From Phycisphaerales bacterium UBA7708 (GTDB lineage Bacteria; Planctomycetota; Phycisphaerae; Sedimentisphaerales; Anaerohalosphaeraceae): 12,919 nt of DNA. The stretch covers positions 2,215 to 15,133 of the forward strand of contig DLFY01000122.1 in NCBI GenBank assembly GCA_002482415.1, read 5' to 3'. A program made the translations under genes and the position numbers. Under the pieces are notes generated by a model. It worked only from the letters and a program-made list of their open reading frames with translations, did no database searches and was not told the origin of the DNA. Of the stretch, positions 6,990 to 12,919 are shown in pieces; the stretch's first letter is position 1, and each line of letters begins with the position of its first letter.

Positions 6990-7985
6990 TTAGTGTATCA
7001 TTCCTACTTTATTCAAAAGAACTTTGGCTTCATCATGGCCTTTGCGTGCAGCTTTTCGCAGATACATCATCGCCTCCTTGCCTCGATTGTTGCGAAGCAG
7101 ATGTTTACTCATATAATACAAGGCAGATTCACAGGAGGGGTCAAGAGCGATTGCTTTTTTCAAATACTTTTCAGCATCTGCCCGCTGTTCCATGGATAGA
7201 AAATCTCCCAGCAGGGCATAGCCCATTGAATCCTGCGGAGCAATACGTATTGCCTGATGGTATTGTTTTTCTGCTTCTTTCAGGCGGCGGAGCACAACAT
7301 TTGTCACGGCAAGGTATAATCTTGACCAGTAATAATCAGGGTCCTGCCTGACGGAACGCTGCAAGGCCTTGTACGATTCCTGATATTCCTTCTTTTTGAA
7401 CAGGACAGATCCAAGTTCCGCATAGGCCAGTGCATACTTTGGATCGATTTCGAGGGCTCGACGAAAATGCTTTTCCGCCCTGCTGTACTGCCTGTCATCC
7501 CTGCAGCATACGCCCAGATTATAGTGAGCTTCTTCGTTATCAGGCTCCAGACGAAGCGCCGATTGATAGCAGGATTTGCATTGATTAAATTGTTCCTGCT
7601 GGCGAAATGCCTTGCCAAGGAATATATATCCAACCGCAGTTGGTTTGAGGCAAATTGCCTTCTGAAAAGCTCGCTGGGCCAGTTTGGGCTTTTTCATTTC
7701 CATGTGCAAAAGACCGATTGAAATCAGAACCATGTGACTGGCCGGATTGCAGCGTTTTGCTATTCGCAGAGACTGGAGGGCATCGGACAGCCTTCCCTGC
7801 TGCTTGTCGCAGTCTGCCGCCATCAGCCAGAACAAAGCCTGCTTTGTTCTGTCGCTGAGTTCTGCCGCCTTGGAAAACCATTGTTTGGCACGCTGAAAAT
7901 GTCCGGCGTCTTTGGCCGCAATCGCCTTCTCAAAGCACACATCTGCATTTGTTTTGGAATTTTTCATGCTCCTGGCCGACATCAT
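6990..7985 (-). CDS. TPR-repeat protein between korA and korB
   Basis: This 331-aa protein is made almost wholly of tetratricopeptide repeats, about nine in tandem from residue ~16 to ~318. Clear units start near 85, 118, 152, 186, 220, 253 and 286, with the usual G/A-Y-A-F-A-P spacing (for example AHYNLGVC...A..HFRRALEIDP at 153-182). There is no signal peptide or membrane segment, so it is probably a cytoplasmic scaffold or adaptor. It begins 6 bases after the korA stop and ends 30 bases before korB, so it is probably co-transcribed with both. ATGs at 7985 and 7982 are both possible, with AGGG just upstream; a third, at 7967, has AGGAG too close. Its base composition differs from its neighbours: 27 of 60 G/C at 7081-7140 against 41 of 60 at 8221-8280 in korA, suggesting a later insertion into a korAB pair. 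The partner protein is unknown. Confidence 0.85.
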   Translation of the reverse strand: MMSARSMKNSKTNADVCFEKAIAAKDAGHFQRAKQWFSKAAELSDRTKQALFWLMAADCDKQQGRLSDALQSLRIAKRCNPASHMVLISIGLLHMEMKKPKLAQRAFQKAICLKPTAVGYIFLGKAFRQQEQFNQCKSCYQSALRLEPDNEEAHYNLGVCCRDDRQYSRAEKHFRRALEIDPKYALAYAELGSVLFKKKEYQESYKALQRSVRQDPDYYWSRLYLAVTNVVLRRLKEAEKQYHQAIRIAPQDSMGYALLGDFLSMEQRADAEKYLKKAIALDPSCESALYYMSKHLLRNNRGKEAMMYLRKAARKGHDEAKVLLNKVGMIH

Positions 7986-7991
7986 TGTGCC

Positions 7992-9701
7992 CTATATAAT
8001 CCCCGACAGCTTTTCCATCACTTCCTCAACCGAAAACTGGAGGCCGTTGTATTTTAGTATCTGGTGGTCGATTTTGATGTTTTTATGGAGTTTGAGGAGT
8101 TTGGCGAACTGGCCTGCGGCGTTGCCTTCGATGCAGATGACGCTTTCGGCCCGGCGGGCGTAGTCGGCTACGGCCGGATGGATGGGCCAGACCTGTCCGC
8201 AGTGCAGCATAGCCACATCGACACGGCCCAGGCGGGCAATCGCCTCTTCGACGACCGGCTGAGTGGAGCCCCAGCAGATGACCAATTTGGCGTAATTCAG
8301 GTTGGGCCACAGCGTCGGAGCGATGGCGGCCTGTTCGAGAAAGGCGAATTTTTTAAGCCGCTTATCGACCATCTTGACCCGCAGATCGAGGTCTTCGGTG
8401 ATATGGCCCTGCTGGTCGTGCTCGTCGCTATCGACGACGACCAGGCCATCGCCATAGCCCGGGACAGCACGGGGAGACAGCCCATTGTCGGCCAGGGCGT
8501 ACCGCTGGTATTCGCGGAAGGACTTGATAAACTGCGGGCTGGTTTTGCAGCCGGACACGTCAAATCGTTCGACGGTGTAATAAGTATCGACCAGGTACTG
8601 GTCGCTGAGCACAAAGACCGGCGACTGAGTCTTGTCGGCCATATCGAAGGCTTGACGCATCAGCGAAAAGGCCTCCTCGACACTGCCGGGGGCGAGAATG
8701 GCACGGGGGAAATCGCCGTGGCCGGCATAGAGGGCCAGCTCCAGATCCCCCTGCTCGGTGCGGGTGGGCAGGCCGGTCGCAGGCCCGGGACGCTGGGCGA
8801 TATGGACAACCAGCGGGCTTTCGATCATCCCGGCCAGGCTGAGGCCTTCGGTCATCAGGGCAAAGCCCCCGCCGGAGGTACTGGCGACGGCCCGAGCCCC
8901 GGCATACCAGGCGCCGATGGCCATATTCATGCCGGCGATTTCGTCTTCGGCCTGTTCGACAACGATGCCGAAGGTGTCGGCATGTTTAGCCAGAAACTGC
9001 AGCAGGCCCGTCGAGGGCGACATCGGATAGGCGCCGATGAAATTGCATCCGCCGGCAACAGCCCCCAGACCGAGGGCTTCCACCCCGCTGACCAGCATTC
9101 GGCTTTTCGCGGCATAATCGGGACGCAGCGGAAATTGTAGATGCTTTTCGGCGGCGATGCGCTTGCCGTGCTCAAAACCCGCCCGCGCGGCGGCCAGGTT
9201 GCCCGAGACAATCGCCTCGTCTTTGCCGGCAAAGCGTTTGGTGATAAAATCGCTCAGCACCGAAAGTTCAATATCAAACAGGGCCGCAAGCACCCCAACG
9301 GCAACGACGCTCGAATAAATCTTGTTGCCCAGACCTGTGGCAATCTGGGTAAAGGGGATATCGATTATATTCAATTGGCCAAAATCAGCCCTGTCCTCAA
9401 AGATTTCCTTTTCGGCGAGAATCAGGGTGTCGGGGGACAGCCGCTTTTCGACGTGCCGGATGCCGCCTTTGTTGAGGGGGATCAGGATATCGATGCGGTC
9501 CACGCAGGCCCGGACAGGCTTGGCGCCGACCCGAATCAACGTCGAATTCATCCCGCCGCGGACGCGGGACATGTATTCCTTGGTTGCGAAAATGTGAAAG
9601 CCGGCCAGCTTGAATACCTGCATCAAAAGCTGTTCGACCGTCTGGACACCCATGCCGGCCTGGCCGGTCAGGACTATCGAATAATCGTTTCCTCGCGCCA
9701 C
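7992..9701 (-). CDS. korA: 2-oxoacid:ferredoxin oxidoreductase, fused gamma-alpha subunit
   Basis: This 569-aa protein carries the gamma and alpha domains of a KorAB-type enzyme in one chain, the arrangement of two-subunit 2-oxoglutarate:ferredoxin oxidoreductases. The gamma domain (~8-180) has GQAGMGVQT (13-21) and KEYMSRVRGGMNS (41-53). The alpha domain from ~205 has GAYPMSPST (ending at 231), VEQAEDEIAGMNMAIGA (248-264), TSGGGFALMTEG (275-286) and RPGPATGLPTRTEQGD (304-319), the last typical of the family. The C-terminal Rossmann-like domain spans ~470-569. I place the start at the GTG at 9701, because GGAGGG (9711-9706) lies 4 bases before it; the longer frame begins with TTG at 9713, inside the ribosome site. 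The gene lies 36 bases after the rubrerythrin-like gene and 6 bases before the TPR gene. No separate ferredoxin-like delta subunit is seen. Substrate specificity is not decided by the sequence I can read. Confidence 0.92.
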   Translation of the reverse strand: MARGNDYSIVLTGQAGMGVQTVEQLLMQVFKLAGFHIFATKEYMSRVRGGMNSTLIRVGAKPVRACVDRIDILIPLNKGGIRHVEKRLSPDTLILAEKEIFEDRADFGQLNIIDIPFTQIATGLGNKIYSSVVAVGVLAALFDIELSVLSDFITKRFAGKDEAIVSGNLAAARAGFEHGKRIAAEKHLQFPLRPDYAAKSRMLVSGVEALGLGAVAGGCNFIGAYPMSPSTGLLQFLAKHADTFGIVVEQAEDEIAGMNMAIGAWYAGARAVASTSGGGFALMTEGLSLAGMIESPLVVHIAQRPGPATGLPTRTEQGDLELALYAGHGDFPRAILAPGSVEEAFSLMRQAFDMADKTQSPVFVLSDQYLVDTYYTVERFDVSGCKTSPQFIKSFREYQRYALADNGLSPRAVPGYGDGLVVVDSDEHDQQGHITEDLDLRVKMVDKRLKKFAFLEQAAIAPTLWPNLNYAKLVICWGSTQPVVEEAIARLGRVDVAMLHCGQVWPIHPAVADYARRAESVICIEGNAAGQFAKLLKLHKNIKIDHQILKYNGLQFSVEEVMEKLSGII

Positions 9702-9705
9702 GCTG

Positions 9706-9711
9706 CCCTCC
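9706..9711 (-). promoter_or_regulatory. Ribosome binding site deciding the GTG start of korA
   Basis: GGAGGG on the minus strand lies 4 bases before the GTG at 9701. The alternative in-frame TTG (9713-9711) overlaps this site, so it cannot be served by it. Confidence 0.7.
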
Positions 9712-9737
9712 AATGATTGATTTGGGTTAGAGATGGT

Positions 9738-10220
9738 TTAATAATCTTCCATGTGGAAGAATTCTGCGTTTTCGAGCCAGTGCTGAGGTCGGGAGACAAA
9801 ATCCACGATATTTTCGAGCAAGTAATAGTGCTTTTTCTCCTCACCCGCCAACTGCAGGAATAATTGCTTCTGACCCTGCTCGGTGACCTGGTCGGCCCGA
9901 TCCAGATAAAAATCCTCACTCTGCTTTTCCAGCTTCATCGCCTGTCGGTACAGGGTGATGTCATCCGTTGCGGTTTCAAATGCATCCCCGAATTCACGAA
10001 TGCGCTGGAAGATGTTTCTGGCTCGCCCCACCACGTCGGTCTCGGTCATGGTATGGGAGCCCCCCTGCATGGCTTTGATGGCTTTGTAGTGCTTGACCTC
10101 CTCATCGGCCAGCATTTCGAGGATATTGGCAACCCCTTTATGCGTCGTTTTCTGGGCAAGCTCCCGATAAAAGGTTTCGCCGTCCTGTTCCATCTTCATC
10201 GCAAAGGCAAAGATATCCAT
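9738..10220 (-). CDS. Rubrerythrin-like / ferritin-like diiron protein
   Basis: This 160-aa four-helix-bundle protein is of the rubrerythrin-related ferritin-like superfamily, whose members typically reduce peroxide or handle iron through a diiron centre. Two matching half-sites are visible. The first is a Glu-rich helix near 8-20 (MKMEQDGETFYREL) followed by DEEVKHY with E41 and H44. The second is a helix near 95-108 (MKLEKQSEDFYLDRA) followed by GEEKKHY with E128 and H131. E11 and E98 each sit 30 residues before E41 and E128. There is no C-terminal rubredoxin CxxC pair; the C-terminus instead ends in an aromatic and acidic tail (RPQHWLENAEFFHMEDY). AGGGA lies 5 bases before the ATG at 10220, and a good promoter lies upstream. 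It is the first gene of the run with korA, 36 bases before it, which suggests protection of oxygen-sensitive Fe-S enzymes. Which oxidant or metal it handles is inference only. Confidence 0.82.
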   Translation of the reverse strand: MDIFAFAMKMEQDGETFYRELAQKTTHKGVANILEMLADEEVKHYKAIKAMQGGSHTMTETDVVGRARNIFQRIREFGDAFETATDDITLYRQAMKLEKQSEDFYLDRADQVTEQGQKQLFLQLAGEEKKHYYLLENIVDFVSRPQHWLENAEFFHMEDY

Positions 10221-10262
10221 AGCGTTCCCTTTCTATTGAAGTTTCAAATAGTCGATGCGGTC

Positions 10263-10291
10263 ATCATAGCTGAAAAATGGGGCCAATTCAA
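10263..10291 (-). promoter_or_regulatory. Predicted sigma70-type promoter of the rubrerythrin-kor operon
   Basis: On the minus strand, TTGAAT (10291-10286) and TATGAT (10268-10263) are separated by 17 bases. The predicted start near 10256 gives a leader of about 35 bases carrying the AAAGGGA ribosome site. It would drive the rubrerythrin-like gene, korA, the TPR gene and korB. Confidence 0.6.
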
Positions 10292-10427
10292 CGGGTTTTT
10301 ATTTTGAAAGCCATTGTTATGGACTTTCCGTGTCGTTATTTTGACATCTGGAAAAAGACATACAGGATTGTAATTGCTAAGAAAGTCTGGTATTGTGTGC
10401 GATTATGATTTTGAGTAATCGACAGCG
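10292..10427. promoter_or_regulatory. Divergent intergenic region between the rubrerythrin-kor and cysCDN units
   Basis: This A+T-rich region must hold the cysC promoter. It has a perfect -35-like TTGACA at 10341-10346 and a weaker TTGTAA-N17-TATTGT pair at 10368-10396, neither of which is a fully convincing promoter. I see no clear operator palindrome or riboswitch. Confidence 0.4.
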
Positions 10428-10967
10428 ATGAATAAAACCTCACAAACAAATGAAAAACCAGCCTTTGTGCTGTGGTTTACCGGGCTTTCGGGCGCTGGCA
10501 AAAGTACTTTGGCCGACAGGGTTTATGAACGACTGACTCAGTCCGGCCGGCCTATCGAACGGCTGGACGGCGACAGTCTGCGTGCGGCATTCCCGGCCAC
10601 GGGTTTTTCCCGCAAAGACCGGGATGAACACATCAAGCGGGTCGGGTATATGGCCAGCCGACTGGAACACCACGGGGTCATCGTGGTGGCATCCTTTATC
10701 TCGCCGTATCGGGAGGCTCGGGACTTTGTCCGCAAGCTCTGCCGGAACTTCGTGGAAGTCTATGTGGATGCTTCACTTGAGACTTGCCGGAAACGGGATG
10801 TCAAAGGACTCTACAAGAAGGCCATGGCCGGGCAGATTCAATCGTTTACCGGGCTGGATGACCCGTATGAAGAGCCGCAGCATCCTGAAATAATCGTCAA
10901 GACCGACCAGCAAAGCATCGACCAGTCGGAAAAGACGATTCTGGATTATATACAACGCTATTTATAA
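10428..10967 (+). CDS. cysC: Adenylyl-sulfate (APS) kinase
   Basis: This 179-aa cytoplasmic kinase uses ATP to phosphorylate the 3'-hydroxyl of APS, giving PAPS. Visible are the Walker A loop GLSGAGKS (19-26), the substrate-side LDGDSLR (46-52), [11 protein letters not shown] (59-69), the FISPYR motif (90-95), [10 protein letters not shown] (123-132) and [11 protein letters not shown] (140-150), which corresponds to the FTGxxxxYExP signature. Length is normal for a stand-alone CysC. It is the first gene of a + strand set with cysD (8 bases on) and cysN, and is divergent from the rubrerythrin-kor operon. This is not the more familiar D-N-C order. Upstream, a perfect TTGACA at 10341-10346 has no good -10 box at the right distance, so I do not call a promoter. 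Confidence 0.95.
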   Translation: MNKTSQTNEKPAFVLWFTGLSGAGKSTLADRVYERLTQSGRPIERLDGDSLRAAFPATGFSRKDRDEHIKRVGYMASRLEHHGVIVVASFISPYREARDFVRKLCRNFVEVYVDASLETCRKRDVKGLYKKAMAGQIQSFTGLDDPYEEPQHPEIIVKTDQQSIDQSEKTILDYIQRYL

Positions 10968-10975
10968 AGGCGATT

Positions 10976-11857
10976 ATGGATCATCTGGATCAATTGGAAT
11001 ATCAGAGTGTTCATATCCTTCGCGAGGCGTATGCGAACTTCAAGAGCCTGTGTATGCTGTGGTCCGTCGGCAAAGACAGCACGGTGCTGCTGTGGCTGGC
11101 GCGAAAGGCCTTTCTGGGACATGTGCCGTTTCCGCTGGTGCATATCGATACCCATTATAAAATCCCGGAGATGATTACCTACCGCGACCGGCTGACGCGG
11201 CAATGGAAGCTGGACATGGTTTACGGAGTCAATGCGCAGGCCCTGGCCGACAAGAAAACCTTTCCCGACGGCAACGCCGACCGGCTGACCTGCTGTCGGC
11301 TGCTCAAGACCGAGGCCCTGAAGCATACCCTGGCCGGAGACTGGCCGCGATACCGGTTCAATCATACCGCCGACCAGTACGAAGTGGACAGCAACACCGA
11401 CCCCTTTACCGGCGTGATTGTCGGGCTGCGGGCCGATGAGGAAGGCAGCCGCAGCAAGGAACGCTATTTTTCAGCTCGCGATACCAACAGCGACTGGGAT
11501 ATCGCCGATCAGCCCCCGGAGTTCTGGAATCAGTATAAGACGGATTTCGCTCCTGGAACGCATGTGCGGGTTCACCCGCTGCTGGACTGGACGGAATTGA
11601 ACATCTGGGAATACATCGAACGGGAAAATATCCCGACAGTGTCGCTGTATTACGACCAGGGCGACGGCAAGCGGTATCGGTCGCTCGGGTGCTGGCCGTG
11701 CACGTTTCCCATCCAGTCGCAGGCAAAAAATCCCAAAGAAATCATCGAAGAACTTCGCAGCGGGCATTTGAAAAATATTGCCGAACGCAGCGGGCGCGCC
11801 CAGGATGCCGAAGACGGCGGCGGGCTGGAAACCCTGCGTCGCGAAGGATATATGTAA
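10976..11857 (+). CDS. cysD: Sulfate adenylyltransferase subunit 2
   Basis: This 293-aa protein is the catalytic subunit that makes APS from ATP and sulfate, driven by GTP hydrolysis in CysN. It belongs to the PP-loop ATP pyrophosphatase / PAPS-reductase fold. The PP-loop SVGKDST is at 30-36, followed by [11 protein letters not shown] (56-66), a CC pair at 106-107, [18 protein letters not shown] (149-166), [15 protein letters not shown] (200-214) and [10 protein letters not shown] (235-244). The C-terminus ends in a typical RREGYM. Length is near that of the E. coli protein. It starts 8 bases after cysC with AAAGG as ribosome site, and cysN follows after 28 bases, so the three are probably one operon. 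Confidence 0.96.
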   Translation: MDHLDQLEYQSVHILREAYANFKSLCMLWSVGKDSTVLLWLARKAFLGHVPFPLVHIDTHYKIPEMITYRDRLTRQWKLDMVYGVNAQALADKKTFPDGNADRLTCCRLLKTEALKHTLAGDWPRYRFNHTADQYEVDSNTDPFTGVIVGLRADEEGSRSKERYFSARDTNSDWDIADQPPEFWNQYKTDFAPGTHVRVHPLLDWTELNIWEYIERENIPTVSLYYDQGDGKRYRSLGCWPCTFPIQSQAKNPKEIIEELRSGHLKNIAERSGRAQDAEDGGGLETLRREGYM

Positions 11858-11885
11858 GCCTTTACATTCTTGCAAAAGATAAGCT

Positions 11886-12919
11886 ATGGATAACCAGGTA
11901 CTGACAGAGCGGCTCAATATTGTAATTGTCGGACATGTCGATCACGGCAAAAGTACCGTCGTCGGCAGACTGCTGGCCGATACGGATTCGCTGCCGCAGG
12001 GCAAACTGCAGCAGATTCAGGAGATGTGCCGGCGCAACAGCAAGCCGTTCGAATACGCTTTCCTGCTGGATGCGCTGAAAGATGAGCGTTCGCAGGGCAT
12101 TACCATCGATGCAGCCCGCATCTTTTTCAAGACCGCAAAGCGATACTACATTATTATCGACGCCCCGGGACATATCGAGTTTTTGAGGAACATGGTGACC
12201 GGGGCTTCGCACGCAGAGGCCGCCCTTTTAGTCATCGACGCCGAAGAAGGCATACAGGAAAACTCCCGGCGGCATGGGTATTTACTGTCGCTTCTGGGAA
12301 TTCGTCAGCTTGTGGTGCTGGTCAACAAGATGGACCTGGTCGGCTACAGCAAGGAGACGTTTGACAAGATTACAACCGAATACGGCAAGTTTCTCGAGCA
12401 GACCGGACTGACGGGGACATTCATCCCCATCAGCGGCATGCAGGGCGACAATATTGCAGCCCGCAGCAGCACGATGCCGTGGTACACGGGCAAGACCGTC
12501 CTGGAAACGCTGGACTCGTTCGTCAGGGAACCGGCCCCGCTGCACAAGCCCTTCCGGATGCCGGTGCAGGATGTATATAAATTTACCGCCGCCGGTGACA
12601 AGCGGCGGATTGTGGCCGGAACGGTCGATAGCGGCGACGTCCGGGTCGGCGACGAGATCATCTTTTATCCCTCCGGCAAAAGCAGCATCGTCAAGACGCT
12701 GGAACAGTTTAACGCCCAGGTCCCGCAGCAGTTCGAGGCGGGCACGGCGGCGGCAATAACACTGGAGACCCAGATATATATCGCCCGTGGACAGATTGCC
12801 GCCAAAGTCGGCCAGCCCGCCCCGCAGGTCAGCTCCCGACTGCAGGTCAGCCTGTTCTGGATGGGTAAAAAGCCGCTGGTCAAAAACAAAGAATATATCC
12901 TGAAAATCGGGACCGCCCG
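11886..12919 (+). CDS. cysN: Sulfate adenylyltransferase subunit 1, GTPase (3' cut by window end)
   Basis: The frame runs open from the ATG at 11886 to the end of the window, about 344 residues, so the C-terminus is missing. It is an EF-Tu-like GTPase that powers CysD. G1 is GHVDHGKST (16-24); the switch I region is ERSQGITID (67-75); G3 is DAPGH (92-96); G4 is NKMD (147-150); and the G5 region is ISGMQGDN (182-189). Domain 2, a beta-barrel, runs from ~215, with [11 protein letters not shown] and later [11 protein letters not shown]. Some CysN proteins carry a fused APS kinase at the C-terminus. A separate cysC exists upstream here, and whether this copy is also fused cannot be seen. The ribosome site is weak (AAGAT about 6 bases upstream), which may mean coupling to cysD. 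Confidence 0.95.
   Translation, partial: MDNQVLTERLNIVIVGHVDHGKSTVVGRLLADTDSLPQGKLQQIQEMCRRNSKPFEYAFLLDALKDERSQGITIDAARIFFKTAKRYYIIIDAPGHIEFLRNMVTGASHAEAALLVIDAEEGIQENSRRHGYLLSLLGIRQLVVLVNKMDLVGYSKETFDKITTEYGKFLEQTGLTGTFIPISGMQGDNIAARSSTMPWYTGKTVLETLDSFVREPAPLHKPFRMPVQDVYKFTAAGDKRRIVAGTVDSGDVRVGDEIIFYPSGKSSIVKTLEQFNAQVPQQFEAGTAAAITLETQIYIARGQIAAKVGQPAPQVSSRLQVSLFWMGKKPLVKNKEYILKIGTA

Noticed and set aside
8064..9140. 358-aa plus-strand ORF over korA
   Set aside because: It is wholly antisense to korA, with no family motif and biased composition; a shadow of the codon bias of korA.
10341..10380. cysC promoter from the perfect TTGACA at 10341
   Set aside because: At 16-18 bases' spacing there is no acceptable -10 hexamer (AGGATT is the best), so it may be a chance match.

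Overview
The window most likely comes from a Planctomycetota bacterium, probably class Phycisphaerae, with an at least partly anaerobic lifestyle. The main pointer is an exported protein (908-3280) that combines HAF-type extracellular repeats with a C-terminal dockerin-like domain, a style common in that group. The ferredoxin-linked 2-oxoacid oxidoreductase and the rubrerythrin-like protein fit anaerobic metabolism. The taxon is inferred from protein style only; there is no rRNA or tRNA here.

Layout. Bases 2-628 hold the 3' part of an A+T-rich gene for an archaemetzincin-like protein whose catalytic zinc site has been lost while its structural cysteines remain. After a G+C-rich gap with a good sigma70-type promoter comes the exported HAF/dockerin protein on the + strand. 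It converges, with 11 bases between stop codons, on a long minus-strand run. Read in the direction of transcription, this run is: rubrerythrin-like protein (10220-9738), korA (9701-7992), TPR protein (7985-6990), korB (6959-6093), a 254-base gap holding a 98-base inverted-repeat element, a small siroheme sulfite reductase (5838-5173), and a metX-metW fusion (5109-3292). Divergent from this run, on the + strand, are cysC (10428), cysD (10976) and cysN (11886, cut by the window end). The rubrerythrin/kor operon and the metX-metW fusion each have a recognisable promoter. That of metX-metW would start transcription at or one base before its ATG.

How it fits together. CysD and CysN activate sulfate to APS and CysC phosphorylates it to PAPS. 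The small sulfite reductase makes sulfide, and MetX makes the activated homoserine ester that accepts sulfide on the way to homocysteine and methionine. No PAPS/APS reductase and no sulfhydrylase is visible in the window. KorAB oxidises a 2-oxoacid and delivers low-potential electrons to ferredoxin. Its position directly upstream of the sulfite reductase suggests, but does not prove, that it supplies the six electrons needed for sulfite reduction. The rubrerythrin-like protein could protect these oxygen-sensitive iron-sulfur enzymes.

The best candidates for something undescribed are the archaemetzincin-like pseudoenzyme, the TPR gene lodged between korA and korB, and the Kor/sulfite-reductase pairing.
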